Source: Firmicutes bacterium CAG:194 (GTDB lineage: Bacteria > Bacillota > Clostridia > Lachnospirales > Lachnospiraceae). Taken from it: a DNA stretch of 45,698 bases. The notes under the pieces were generated by a model. That model did no database searches. It was not told the origin of the DNA and worked only from the letters and a program-made list of their open reading frames with translations. The translations under genes and the position numbers were made by a program. Shown piece after piece: positions 8,419 through 16,012 of this stretch (positions are counted from its first letter, which is position 1; each line of letters starts with the position of its first letter). Location: the NCBI GenBank assembly GCA_000432915.1, contig HF995251.1:53666-99363 (forward strand). The letters run 5' to 3'.

Positions 8419-8883
8419 TCACCTGCTCTCTTCCTTCTTTGCCTTCTGTCCGTATGTATAGCTGGTCAGCTGGTCGATCTGCTTTCCTTCTTCCGCCTTT
8501 TCCTCCTGCAGAAAGACTTCAAACGCCTTATCCCGCAAAACCTCCTGCGTTTTTCTCTCCTGCATCAGATCCGTCATTGCCTTTCGCTTTTCTTCCATCT
8601 TCTGCTCTGCCCGATGAATGGCAAGTGCCTGTCTTTTCATTTTTTCTTTCATCAGAGAAACAGAAAGGCTGTTATCCGCAATATCCCGGATACTGAGACT
8701 TTCCTTCTGCCTGAGCTTTCTGCCTTCCTCCTGCAGCGCCGCATTTTCCTGCAGCATCACAGAAAGCCGCTCCTGCTCTTCTAAAAGCTCCATATTGGCA
8801 GCCGCGAATTCATTTTTTGCCTGCATCTCCAGCTTTTCTTTGATATTTAATATATTCTGCATCCGATACCGGAATTTTGCCAT
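8419..8883 (-). CDS. fliJ: Flagellar export chaperone FliJ
   Basis: FliJ is the coiled-coil stalk of the flagellar ATPase complex. It connects the FliI ring with the export gate protein FlhA. The 154-residue protein is almost wholly helical and charged. It opens MAKFRYRMQNILNIKEKLE, the classical FliJ start, and continues with ANMELLEEQERLSVMLQ and further heptad-like stretches. There is no membrane helix. AGGGGA lies upstream of the ATG. The gene sits 18 nt after fliI and 4 nt before the MotE-like gene. The sequence is poorly conserved in the family, so position and the N-terminal motif carry the assignment. Confidence 0.9.
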   Translation of the reverse strand: MAKFRYRMQNILNIKEKLEMQAKNEFAAANMELLEEQERLSVMLQENAALQEEGRKLRQKESLSIRDIADNSLSVSLMKEKMKRQALAIHRAEQKMEEKRKAMTDLMQERKTQEVLRDKAFEVFLQEEKAEEGKQIDQLTSYTYGQKAKKEESR

Positions 8884-8901
8884 TGCTTATTCCCCTGCCT
8901 G

Positions 8902-10224
8902 TCAGGCTTCAAATATCTGTTCCAGCATATTGACTTCCTCTTCAAATTCAAACTTTTCATCCGTCTGCTGCATGACATAATCATTTACCGCGCCGATCTT
9001 CTCGATCGCATAATCGATATCGGGATTGCTGCCCTTTTTATAGGCTCCGATATTGATCAGATCTTCCGCTTCATGATAAGTTGCCATAACATTTTTCAGC
9101 TTACCTGCTGCCTGTTTATGCTCCTTCGCCGCGATCTGGCTCATACAACGGGAAATACTCTGCAAAATATCGATCGCAGGATAATGGTTCTTATGTGCCA
9201 GCTTTCGATCCAGCATAATATGCCCATCCAGAATACTTCTAGCCGTATCCGTGATCGGTTCGTTAAAATCATCACCGTCCACCAGGACAGTATACAGTCC
9301 GGTGATCGAACCTTTATCAGAACGTCCCGCGCGCTCTAAAAGCTTCGGCATTTCCGAGTACACGCTCGGCGGATAACCTCTTGTTACCGGCGGTTCTCCG
9401 CTTGCCAGTCCGATCTCACGCTGTGCCATGCTGAAACGTGTCAGGGAATCCATCATCAGAAGGACATCCTTTCCCTGATCGCGGAAATACTCTGCGATCG
9501 CCGTAGCCGTCTTGGCAGCTTTATTACGTTCCAGCGCCGGTTTATCGGAAGTCGCCACAACAACGACCGAACGCCGCATTCCCTCTTCTCCGAGGTCTCT
9601 CTCTATAAATTCCCGCACTTCCCTGCCTCGTTCTCCGATCAGTGCGATCACATTGATGTCCGCCTTTGTATTGCGGGCAAACATACCCATTAAGGTAGAT
9701 TTACCGACACCGGAGCCGGCAAAAATGCCGATACGCTGTCCTTTTCCGACTGTGATCAGTCCGTCTACCGCCTTTACACCAAGCGGAAGCACGGTATCGA
9801 TGATCTCTCTTGCCATCGGATCAGGCGGCGGCGCTTCTACCGGATACTCCATTCCCTGTGGAAAACTGCCATCCGGAAGTCTGCCAAGGCCATCCAGTGT
9901 TTTCCCCAGTAAAGAAGGTCCTACATGCACCGTCAGCGGGCAGCCTTCGTTTTCCACGATACAGCCACCACCGATACCGTCCGTCACCTCATAAGGCATG
10001 AGCAGCGTCAGTCCGTCTTTAAAGCCGACAACCTCTGCAGAAATATAATCTCCGCAACGTCCGCTCTTATAAATGCGGCAAAGATCGCCCAATCTGGCAT
10101 CCGGTCCTACCGATTCTATCGTCAGACCAACCACACCTGCGATCTTTCCCAGTCTTTTAAAATAAAGCTCTTCCTTTAATTCATCATATTTTTCAATATT
10201 CACACATGTATCTGACACACTCAT
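8902..10224 (-). CDS. fliI: Flagellum-specific ATP synthase FliI
   Basis: FliI is the F1-beta-like ATPase that energises type III flagellar export. The 440-residue length is standard. Walker A is GSGVGKST at about residues 169-176, and Walker B lies in LLMMDSLTR at about 250. The family signatures RGREVREFIERDLG and SEPPVTRGYPPSVYSE-type segment (ASGEPPVTRGYPPSVYSE) are intact. The C-terminal domain contains the DYAIEKIGAVNDYVMQQ stretch. The start ATG overlaps the fliH stop by 4 nt, indicating translational coupling with its regulator FliH. No motif is lost, so an active enzyme is expected. Confidence 0.97.
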   Translation of the reverse strand: MSVSDTCVNIEKYDELKEELYFKRLGKIAGVVGLTIESVGPDARLGDLCRIYKSGRCGDYISAEVVGFKDGLTLLMPYEVTDGIGGGCIVENEGCPLTVHVGPSLLGKTLDGLGRLPDGSFPQGMEYPVEAPPPDPMAREIIDTVLPLGVKAVDGLITVGKGQRIGIFAGSGVGKSTLMGMFARNTKADINVIALIGERGREVREFIERDLGEEGMRRSVVVVATSDKPALERNKAAKTATAIAEYFRDQGKDVLLMMDSLTRFSMAQREIGLASGEPPVTRGYPPSVYSEMPKLLERAGRSDKGSITGLYTVLVDGDDFNEPITDTARSILDGHIMLDRKLAHKNHYPAIDILQSISRCMSQIAAKEHKQAAGKLKNVMATYHEAEDLINIGAYKKGSNPDIDYAIEKIGAVNDYVMQQTDEKFEFEEEVNMLEQIFEA

Positions 10225-11117
10225 TGCTCCTTTGCTCCCGAATAGGACAACAAAAGCAGCTTCCGTTTCAGTTCTGAAAGCTGCACGGAAAGACTGCAGT
10301 CATATATGCCATCCGGTGTTTCGATCAGACACTCATTCTTCCCAAGCGTCCGGTCCTCCACAAATTCAAGCATGGATGGCTTAACGCCTCCATCCTCGGC
10401 GATCTGTGTCTTCTGCATACTGACAAACTGATAGTCCTGCTCGGATACATGGATCAGATAAGTATCTGTATTCTCCAGTGCATGCAGCGTGTTGCTGATC
10501 AGATGGAATATCACATTTCTGTATTCTGACAGATCTACCGCAAAAATATGGTCGTAAATATCAGTCAGCTTGTCGACCAGATATGGCTCCACATTGTCCA
10601 GCTTTTCCTGATACTCCCGCTCCATGGCTGCTTCCTTTTCAGAAAGCTCTGCCATTTTTGCCTGTGTTTCCTGCACCGCCTTCTGATTTCCCTCGCTATA
10701 GCCTTGTGTATAGCCCTGCTGCTGTGCCTGTTCCAGTGCACGCCCCGCATCTGCCTGGCTCTGTGCCTGTGCATCTGCGATGATCTGCTGTGCCTGTGCA
10801 TTTGCCTCTGCTATGATCTGCTCTGCGCGGCTGTTTGCCTGCTCGATCAGCTTCGTTGCATTTTCATTCAGTGAGCTTTCTATCAGCTGCGCATCAGACT
10901 GTACGTCCGGCTCTGCTGCAGCCGTCTCATCATTTTCCGCTTCATCCATGTATGCCTCTTCTTCCTCCATGATCTCATCCGGATAAGAAGGCATTTCCCG
11001 AAGGGATTCCAGCCTTTGGGAAATTCTGTCATTGGAATTGATCACACGGACAGCATCCGCATCCAGCTTCACAAATCCCGCTTTAAATAAACTCTGACTA
11101 GACAATGATCTCGTCAC
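10221..11117 (-). CDS. fliH: Flagellar assembly protein FliH
   Basis: FliH binds FliI as a dimer and docks it at the C-ring. The 298-residue protein opens with SSQSLFKAGFVKLDADAVRVINSND, like other Clostridia FliH proteins. A long Ala/Gln/Glu-rich helical section follows (about residues 80-165), with repeated QAQQIIADAQAQ and the GYTQGYSEGNQKAVQE glycine-spaced helix motif. The globular C-terminal FliH domain ends SELKRKLLLLSYSG. The start is taken at GTG 11117, which overlaps fliG by 20 nt with AGAGG just upstream. A TTG at 11105 is an alternative that better matches the family N-terminus. The stop overlaps fliI. Confidence 0.9.
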   Translation of the reverse strand: MTRSLSSQSLFKAGFVKLDADAVRVINSNDRISQRLESLREMPSYPDEIMEEEEAYMDEAENDETAAAEPDVQSDAQLIESSLNENATKLIEQANSRAEQIIAEANAQAQQIIADAQAQSQADAGRALEQAQQQGYTQGYSEGNQKAVQETQAKMAELSEKEAAMEREYQEKLDNVEPYLVDKLTDIYDHIFAVDLSEYRNVIFHLISNTLHALENTDTYLIHVSEQDYQFVSMQKTQIAEDGGVKPSMLEFVEDRTLGKNECLIETPDGIYDCSLSVQLSELKRKLLLLSYSGAKEQ

Positions 11118-12114
11118 CTCCGCCTCTGGAAATAACGATCTCAGCAGAATCCTCCAGCTTTCTGATAATATTGACGATCTTCTGCTGTGCTTCCTCTACA
11201 TCCTTCATTCTGACAGGTCCCATGAAATCCATATCTTCCTTGATCATGGAAGCCAGACGTTTGGACAGGTTGTTAAAGATTGCATTCTGTACCTGTTCGT
11301 TTGCACCCTTTAAGGCGATCGCCAGATCAGAATTATCCACATCACGCAGCACTCTCTGGATCGCACGGTCATCAAGCAGCAGGATATCCTCGAAGACAAA
11401 CATCTTCTTGCGGATCTCGTCTGCCAGCTCCGGCTCTTCGATCTCCATAGATTCCATGATATGCTTCTCTGTTCCTCTGTCTACTGTATTTAAGATCTCG
11501 ACGACTGCATCGACGCCGCCGATCACGTTGTATTCCTGGTTGACAAGCGATGCAAGCTTTGTCTCCAGCACACGTTCTACCTCTTTGATGACGTCCGGAC
11601 TTGTTCTGTCCATTGTCGCGATACGCATTGCCACATCTGCCTGTCTGTCCGGCGGAAGTGCGGAAATGATCTGTGCAGCCTGTCCCGCCGGCAGATAAGA
11701 AAGAATAAGTGCGATCGTCTGCGGATGCTCATCCTGAATGAAGTTCAGAAGCTGGGAAGCATCTGCCTTCCTGACAAACTCAAACGGTTTTACCTGCAGA
11801 GATGCGGTCAGCCGGCCGATGACTTCCATCGCCTTATCCGTACCGAGCGCATTTTCCAGAAGTTCTTTGGCGTATCCGATACCGCCTTCCGCGATATACT
11901 GCTGCGCCAGACAGATCTCGTAAAACTCCTTGATCACTTCATCTTTTGTCTGTGTTGTAATGCTTTTTGTATTGGCAATCTCCAGCGTCAGTTCTTCGAT
12001 TTCATCTTCCTTCAGATGCTTAAAGATCTGAGAGGACTTCTCAGGGCCGAGTGCGATCAGAAGGATTGCCGCCTTCTGTACGCCGCTGATCTCCGAATCT
12101 CCATTTTTACCCAT
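11098..12114 (-). CDS. fliG: Flagellar motor switch protein FliG
   Basis: FliG is the rotor protein that receives torque from MotA. The 338-residue length is normal. The sequence has the N-terminal SGVQKAAILLIALGPEKSSQIF segment and middle-domain motifs including EHPQTIALILSYL and ALPPDRQADVAMRIATMD. The C-terminal charged-helix region contains KMFVFEDILLLDDRAIQRVLR, with the conserved Arg and Asp residues that face MotA. The gene starts 3 nt after fliF, with a GGGGG ribosome site inside the end of fliF, and overlaps fliH. All features point to a functional protein. Confidence 0.97.
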   Translation of the reverse strand: MGKNGDSEISGVQKAAILLIALGPEKSSQIFKHLKEDEIEELTLEIANTKSITTQTKDEVIKEFYEICLAQQYIAEGGIGYAKELLENALGTDKAMEVIGRLTASLQVKPFEFVRKADASQLLNFIQDEHPQTIALILSYLPAGQAAQIISALPPDRQADVAMRIATMDRTSPDVIKEVERVLETKLASLVNQEYNVIGGVDAVVEILNTVDRGTEKHIMESMEIEEPELADEIRKKMFVFEDILLLDDRAIQRVLRDVDNSDLAIALKGANEQVQNAIFNNLSKRLASMIKEDMDFMGPVRMKDVEEAQQKIVNIIRKLEDSAEIVISRGGGDEIIV

Positions 12115-12117
12115 GGG

Positions 12118-13716
12118 CTACCCCCAGTCTTCCGTCAGCCAGTTGCGCAGTAAATTTGCAACTGCTTCGGGATTTTCATCCACAAATTTTTCAATGAGCT
12201 TACGTTCTTCCGATTTGGATTCCAGCTCAATATCTTCCAGGTCTTCCTGCGGTGTAGACTGCAGCAGTGATTCCACTGCAAGCTCTTCCTCCTGCTGATC
12301 CGCTTTCTGCGCACGCATGCTTCTGATCACAACAAATGCCAGCACAGCCAGGATTGCAATGATCAGGATCACCTGAACAATATCCGTTGCTTTTATCGAA
12401 GAACCTTCTTTATCGATAAATACCGGTACATCATACGCCACGATCGCAATATTTGCTGTCGGGATACCGGTTGCATTACTTACAATGCTGTATACATCAT
12501 CATCCACCGTCAGCTTTGTCTGCTCACCGTTTGCCGCCTTGTACTCATCCCATGTCATATTCGTCAGAAGCCCCTGACTTTGAATATCCTCTTCTTTGTA
12601 GATATGCAGCTTTTTCGCCGTTACAGATACAGAAGAACTGTCATACTGGATCAATCCCGCCGGAATATTCTGCTCTGTGATCTTTTCATCCGGCAGATAC
12701 TTTCTGGATTCCTCCGTTACTGTCTCGGAGCTGTTGCTGCCATCCTCGATCACATACGTTCCATCCTGATCATTTGAAGTCGTACCGGGTGTGCCTGCCA
12801 CGCCATTGGCCGCTTCTGAATTGTAGGTGTCCTCTGAGGCAAGCATGCCCTGCGTCTGCCCGTCCGGGGCGGAGTAATTGTGCTCTGTCGTTTTATACGT
12901 TGAAAAATCCAGCGCCAGATTGCTGGCAACCTCGATATTGTCATACAGGTTTGTACCAATCAGCACACTCTTTACTTCCTGCTTGACGATATTTTCCGCA
13001 TCCTGTTTTACCGCAAACTGCGTACTCGCATTGCCTGTGCCCTGTGCCTGCGTCTCACCGGAATACAGGAGATTACCGAGGGAATCGATGATCGTTACAT
13101 TATCCGTGCTGCTGTTACCGAGAGAAGTTGCGATCATATGCGCGATCGCAGATGCTTTATCACTGCCCAGTTCCCCATTTAATTCCAGCACAACGGAAGC
13201 AGAAGAATCTGTATTCTGCTGAATCAGCGTACCGTCATTTTCAGGAATACTGAATGTCACATGTGCCTTATCAATAACATCGATCGTCTGCAGATCCTGC
13301 TCCATCATTTTCTGCTTGTATACAATGTAGCGTTTCTGCTTATCCGACTCTGTCGTGGAAAGTCCGCCGGAGGTCACATCATCAATCTGCGGAACCGCAG
13401 TCGAAATATCATTGGCACCAAGCACCATACGCGCCTGGGAAGCCTGTCCGGACAGGACATAAATAGAAAGCGCATCATCCGATGTCTTATATGTAATACT
13501 ATTATCCGCTAAAAGTGCTGTCGCATCGGATGCATCCTTTGTTGTTTCACAATTTGCAACCAGTGTATATTGCGGTCTTGTCAGAACATATGCCACAATA
13601 GAAACCGTCAGGATCACACCTGCCAGCGCACAGACAAGAATTGTCTTCTGCTTCGGGCTGAATTTGTTCCACCAGTCCAGAAGCTTCTTTGGAATCTGTT
13701 TTAATTTATCTGCCAT
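12118..13716 (-). CDS. fliF: Flagellar MS-ring protein FliF
   Basis: FliF forms the MS ring, the first platform of the basal body. The 532-residue protein has two membrane helices. One is near the N-terminus (KTILVCALAGVILTVSIVAYV, about 24-44) and one near residue 440-462 (VQVILIIAILAVLAFVVIRS). Between them lies the periplasmic ring-building region with GLSTTESDKQKRYIVYKQKME-like YscJ/FliF motifs, for example SDKQKRYIVYKQKMMEQDLQ. The C-terminal cytoplasmic tail ENPEAVANLLRNWLTEDWG is the FliG-binding end. The ATG follows AGGAG and lies 22 nt after fliE. Length is in the family range. Confidence 0.97.
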   Translation of the reverse strand: MADKLKQIPKKLLDWWNKFSPKQKTILVCALAGVILTVSIVAYVLTRPQYTLVANCETTKDASDATALLADNSITYKTSDDALSIYVLSGQASQARMVLGANDISTAVPQIDDVTSGGLSTTESDKQKRYIVYKQKMMEQDLQTIDVIDKAHVTFSIPENDGTLIQQNTDSSASVVLELNGELGSDKASAIAHMIATSLGNSSTDNVTIIDSLGNLLYSGETQAQGTGNASTQFAVKQDAENIVKQEVKSVLIGTNLYDNIEVASNLALDFSTYKTTEHNYSAPDGQTQGMLASEDTYNSEAANGVAGTPGTTSNDQDGTYVIEDGSNSSETVTEESRKYLPDEKITEQNIPAGLIQYDSSSVSVTAKKLHIYKEEDIQSQGLLTNMTWDEYKAANGEQTKLTVDDDVYSIVSNATGIPTANIAIVAYDVPVFIDKEGSSIKATDIVQVILIIAILAVLAFVVIRSMRAQKADQQEEELAVESLLQSTPQEDLEDIELESKSEERKLIEKFVDENPEAVANLLRNWLTEDWG

Positions 13717-13738
13717 TTTCGTCTCCTACTTTTCCATA

Positions 13739-14059
13739 TTAAATCTGAATATTCATGATGGTCCGGTAGGACTCCAGAAATTTATCCCTGATCGCTACCG
13801 TATAAGAGATCGCAGCAGATGCTTTTTGCAATGCAATCGTAAGATCATGCGTATTTTCCGTCTCTCCCATTGCAAGCTTTACCTTTTCATCCTCTGCATC
13901 TGATATATATGCATTTGCCTGTGTGATGTTATCCATGGCAGCAGACAAAAAGCCGCCAAACGCATCACTGCTTTTGTCATTTACCTTTCCTGGGTCTTCT
14001 GTCTGCAGAGCATTTTTGATCACACCGCTGCTGACATTATACAACGAGGTAATATCCAT
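13739..14059 (-). CDS. fliE: Flagellar hook-basal body protein FliE
   Basis: FliE is the small adaptor between the MS ring and the rod and is among the first export substrates. The 106-residue protein is helical and shows the family pattern: FGGFLSAAMDNITQANAY, then KLAMGETENTHDLTIALQKAS and the ending IRDKFLESYRTIMNIQI. No signal peptide is present, as expected for type III export. GGGAG lies upstream of the ATG. It lies between flgC and fliF with short gaps, as in nearly all fla/che operons. Confidence 0.95.
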   Translation of the reverse strand: MDITSLYNVSSGVIKNALQTEDPGKVNDKSSDAFGGFLSAAMDNITQANAYISDAEDEKVKLAMGETENTHDLTIALQKASAAISYTVAIRDKFLESYRTIMNIQI

Positions 14060-14083
14060 TGTTATTCTCTCCCTTTACAAATC

Positions 14084-14527
14084 TTACTGTGCCATCTCCA
14101 GACCTTTGACAGCCATGCTCTTACTGGCGGAAAATGCCGTCGCATTCGCCTCGTAGGAACGGCTGGCATCGATCAGGTCTGTCATTTCCGTAATAACATT
14201 GACGTTCGGATATGTCACATATCCGTTTTCATCCGCATCCGGATGGGACGGATCATATACCATTTTCATTTCCGTTTCTGTATCTTCATAAGTCTTTCCG
14301 ACACGTACACCGCCGCCGATATAATCCCCTTTTGCCTTTGCCAGCGCAGATGCAAATGTCCCGTTTTTGCCTTTTTCTTCAAATGTCACAAGCTTGCGGC
14401 GGTAAGGGGTTCCGTCTTCTGTTCTTGTGGTATCGATATTGGCTATATTTTCCGAGATCACATCCATCCGGTACCGCTCAGCTGTCAGACCGGATGCATT
14501 GATGCTGAAAGAATCAAATATACTCAT
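14084..14527 (-). CDS. flgC: Flagellar basal-body rod protein FlgC
   Basis: FlgC is a proximal rod subunit. The 147-residue protein begins MSIFDSFSINASGLTAERYRM and contains the rod signature ISENIANIDTTRTEDGTPYRRK. The C-terminal helix TEMTDLIDASRSYEANATAF matches the family motif for axial rod proteins. AGGAGG precedes the ATG by a good distance. It is the second gene of the operon, 14 nt after flgB. Nothing is missing or unusual. Confidence 0.97.
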   Translation of the reverse strand: MSIFDSFSINASGLTAERYRMDVISENIANIDTTRTEDGTPYRRKLVTFEEKGKNGTFASALAKAKGDYIGGGVRVGKTYEDTETEMKMVYDPSHPDADENGYVTYPNVNVITEMTDLIDASRSYEANATAFSASKSMAVKGLEMAQ

Positions 14528-14541
14528 AACTTCCTCCTACT

Positions 14542-14931
14542 CTACTGTGTCACTGCCTTGATCATGGAAAACTCATGATTGATGCTGTCAACCAGCGCAT
14601 TGTACTTCAGCTGGTTTCTGGCCAGTGCAGCATTTTCTGTATCAATATCTACATTATTGCCATCCAGACGGTAGGAGAAGCCGGAGCTGTCCGTATAGCT
14701 GCGGATCCTAAGATCTGCCTTGCTTAAATTTGCCACCTTTTCGTCTGTTGATCTGTAACGTGAATTACTGATCGCCTCCTGCAGGCTGTCCTCAAACGCC
14801 ACGTCCTGCCTTTTATAGCCGGGTGTATTCACATTTGCAATATTGTTGGAGATTGCCTCCTGTCTCATCCAGGAAGCATCTGCCGCCTTATCCAGCACAT
14901 TTACATAATCATAAATATTGGAGTTGATCAC
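14542..14931 (-). CDS. flgB: Flagellar basal-body rod protein FlgB
   Basis: FlgB is the rod subunit nearest the MS ring and the first gene of this fla/che operon. The 129-residue protein begins at a GTG (MINSNIYDYVNVLDKAADA), preceded by GAGGTG about 6 nt upstream. It carries the rod motif ISNNIANVNTPGYKRQDVAFE. The C-terminus DSINHEFSMIKAVTQ is short, as is normal for FlgB. A sigma-A-like promoter lies 40-70 nt upstream and the codY terminator lies just beyond. Operon transcription therefore probably begins here. Confidence 0.96.
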   Translation of the reverse strand: MINSNIYDYVNVLDKAADASWMRQEAISNNIANVNTPGYKRQDVAFEDSLQEAISNSRYRSTDEKVANLSKADLRIRSYTDSSGFSYRLDGNNVDIDTENAALARNQLKYNALVDSINHEFSMIKAVTQ

Positions 14932-14970
14932 TTTAACACCTCATTTCATCTAATAAGCCTACTTTATTCC

Positions 14971-14998
14971 ATTATAAATTAAAACACAAAAAACACAA
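14971..14998 (-). promoter_or_regulatory. Predicted sigma-A promoter of the flgB operon
   Basis: On the minus strand TTGTGT (14993-14998) and a perfect TATAAT (14971-14976) are 16 nt apart. The first gene, flgB, starts 40 nt downstream. The spacer is AT-rich. I see no sigma-28-type -10 (GCCGATAA) and no close CodY box in this region. Confidence 0.65.
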
Positions 14999-15009
14999 GG
15001 ATTTCTTGG

Positions 15010-15064
15010 AAAAAAAACAGGCCCGGAAACAGATTCTGCATCACAAAACCCCTTTCCAAGCCCG
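15010..15064 (-). terminator. Intrinsic terminator after codY
   Basis: Arms at 15053-15064 and 15018-15029 pair over 12 bp, including three G-U pairs, and close a 23-nt loop. A run of eight T follows on the minus strand (15010-15017). It lies 26 nt past the codY stop and separates codY from the flagellar operon. Confidence 0.75.
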
Positions 15065-15090
15065 AGAATTCCCTTTCTCCGTCTATTCTG

Positions 15091-15870
15091 TTACATATTT
15101 TTTTTCACACGATCCAGCTCTTCATATACCAGATCATTGACAACCTTGATATACGTACCCTTCATTCCCGAAGATCTGGATTCGATCACACCCGCACTCT
15201 CAAACTTCCGCAGGGCATTGACGATAACCGATCTTGTAATGCCAATCCTGTCTGCGATCTTGCTCGCCACCAGAATGCCTTCCATGCCACCTAGCTCATC
15301 AAATATATGGATGATCGCTTCCAGCTCCGACTGGGAAAGCGTACTGAGCGCAGATTTCACAACGGCTCTTTTTCTGACTTCTTCTGCACTTTCTTCATTG
15401 ACTGAACGTAGCATTTCCAGTCCGACTACAGTTGTTCCGTACTCACAGAGGATAATATCATCGATTTCATATTCCTGCTGCTTCTTATAAATAAAAAGCG
15501 TACCCAGTCTCTCTCCCGCAATATCGATCGGGGACAGAAGTGCTTTATACTGGTGCGCCTTTTCTCCCTCATAACCGAGCGTTTCCAGATTGACATTTTC
15601 CTTTGTCGATAACACGCTTAAAAACCGCTCATTCAGAAGACTGTCCACAAAGACGCCGACCTTGCTTTCAAACAGCTCATCCAGCGTCTCGATCCCATCT
15701 GTCCTGCCAACACCGAGGATCTTGCCCTTTTTGCTGATCACCAGTACATTCGACTGCAGGATCTCTTTTAACACATTGCAGATATCATTAAATACGACCT
15801 TACTGGAATTGTTGTTGTGAAGTAACTTCCCGATCTTTCTGGTTTTATCCAATAATTGTACACTGCTCAT
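15091..15870 (-). CDS. codY: GTP- and branched-chain amino acid-sensing repressor CodY
   Basis: CodY is the global regulator of low-GC Gram-positives; it represses adaptation genes when isoleucine/leucine/valine and GTP are plentiful. The N-terminal GAF-type effector domain runs from LLDKTRKIGKLL through GVGRTDGIETLDELF. The C-terminal winged helix-turn-helix, ASKIADRIGITRSVIVNALR with GMKGTYIKV after it, is the highly conserved CodY DNA-binding part (about residues 198-240). I prefer the second ATG (15870) because GAGGG lies 7 nt before it; the first ATG (15876) abuts that site. A codY gene directly upstream of flgB is a recurrent arrangement in motile Lachnospiraceae, from memory. It may be autoregulated (see the box at 15936). 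Confidence 0.95.
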   Translation of the reverse strand: MSSVQLLDKTRKIGKLLHNNNSSKVVFNDICNVLKEILQSNVLVISKKGKILGVGRTDGIETLDELFESKVGVFVDSLLNERFLSVLSTKENVNLETLGYEGEKAHQYKALLSPIDIAGERLGTLFIYKKQQEYEIDDIILCEYGTTVVGLEMLRSVNEESAEEVRKRAVVKSALSTLSQSELEAIIHIFDELGGMEGILVASKIADRIGITRSVIVNALRKFESAGVIESRSSGMKGTYIKVVNDLVYEELDRVKKNM

Positions 15871-15935
15871 TTTCATTCCCTCTTGCTCTTATCATTCGCA
15901 CCCGGATCAATCTGTCATATAGCGCTTTTGCATAT

Positions 15936-15950
15936 AATATTCAGAATTTA
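15936..15950. promoter_or_regulatory. CodY-box-like sequence upstream of codY
   Basis: AATATTCAGAATTTA shares 11 of 15 bases with the known consensus AATTTTCWGAAAATT. The central TTCWGAA is perfect. It overlaps the expected transcription start of the predicted codY promoter, so negative autoregulation is possible. Four mismatches make it a weak match on sequence alone. Confidence 0.35.
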
Positions 15951-15955
15951 TATGT

Positions 15956-15984
15956 ATAATAACACAAATTGTCCGATTTTACAA
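15956..15984 (-). promoter_or_regulatory. Predicted sigma-A promoter of codY
   Basis: On the minus strand TTGTAA (15979-15984) and TATTAT (15956-15961) are spaced by 17 nt. The -35 overlaps the inverted repeat at 15967-15999. Other AT-rich -10 candidates occur nearby, so the exact site is uncertain. Confidence 0.4.
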
Positions 15985-15999
15985 TAAAATCGGACAATT
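15967..15999 (-). terminator. Perfect 15-bp inverted repeat after topA
   Basis: Arms at 15967-15981 and 15985-15999 are perfectly complementary around a 3-nt loop. It lies 14 nt past the topA stop. The tail on the minus strand is only weakly T-rich (AATTTGTGTT includes the arm end), so termination may be imperfect. Its overlap with the predicted codY -35 also makes an operator role possible. Confidence 0.6.
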
Positions 16000-16012
16000 A
16001 CCTCTCAGAATC

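Noticed and set aside
14932..15009. CodY box or sigma-28 promoter at flgB
   Set aside because: Only a sigma-A-like promoter is visible. No stretch comes near the CodY consensus and no GCCGATAA-type -10 is present.
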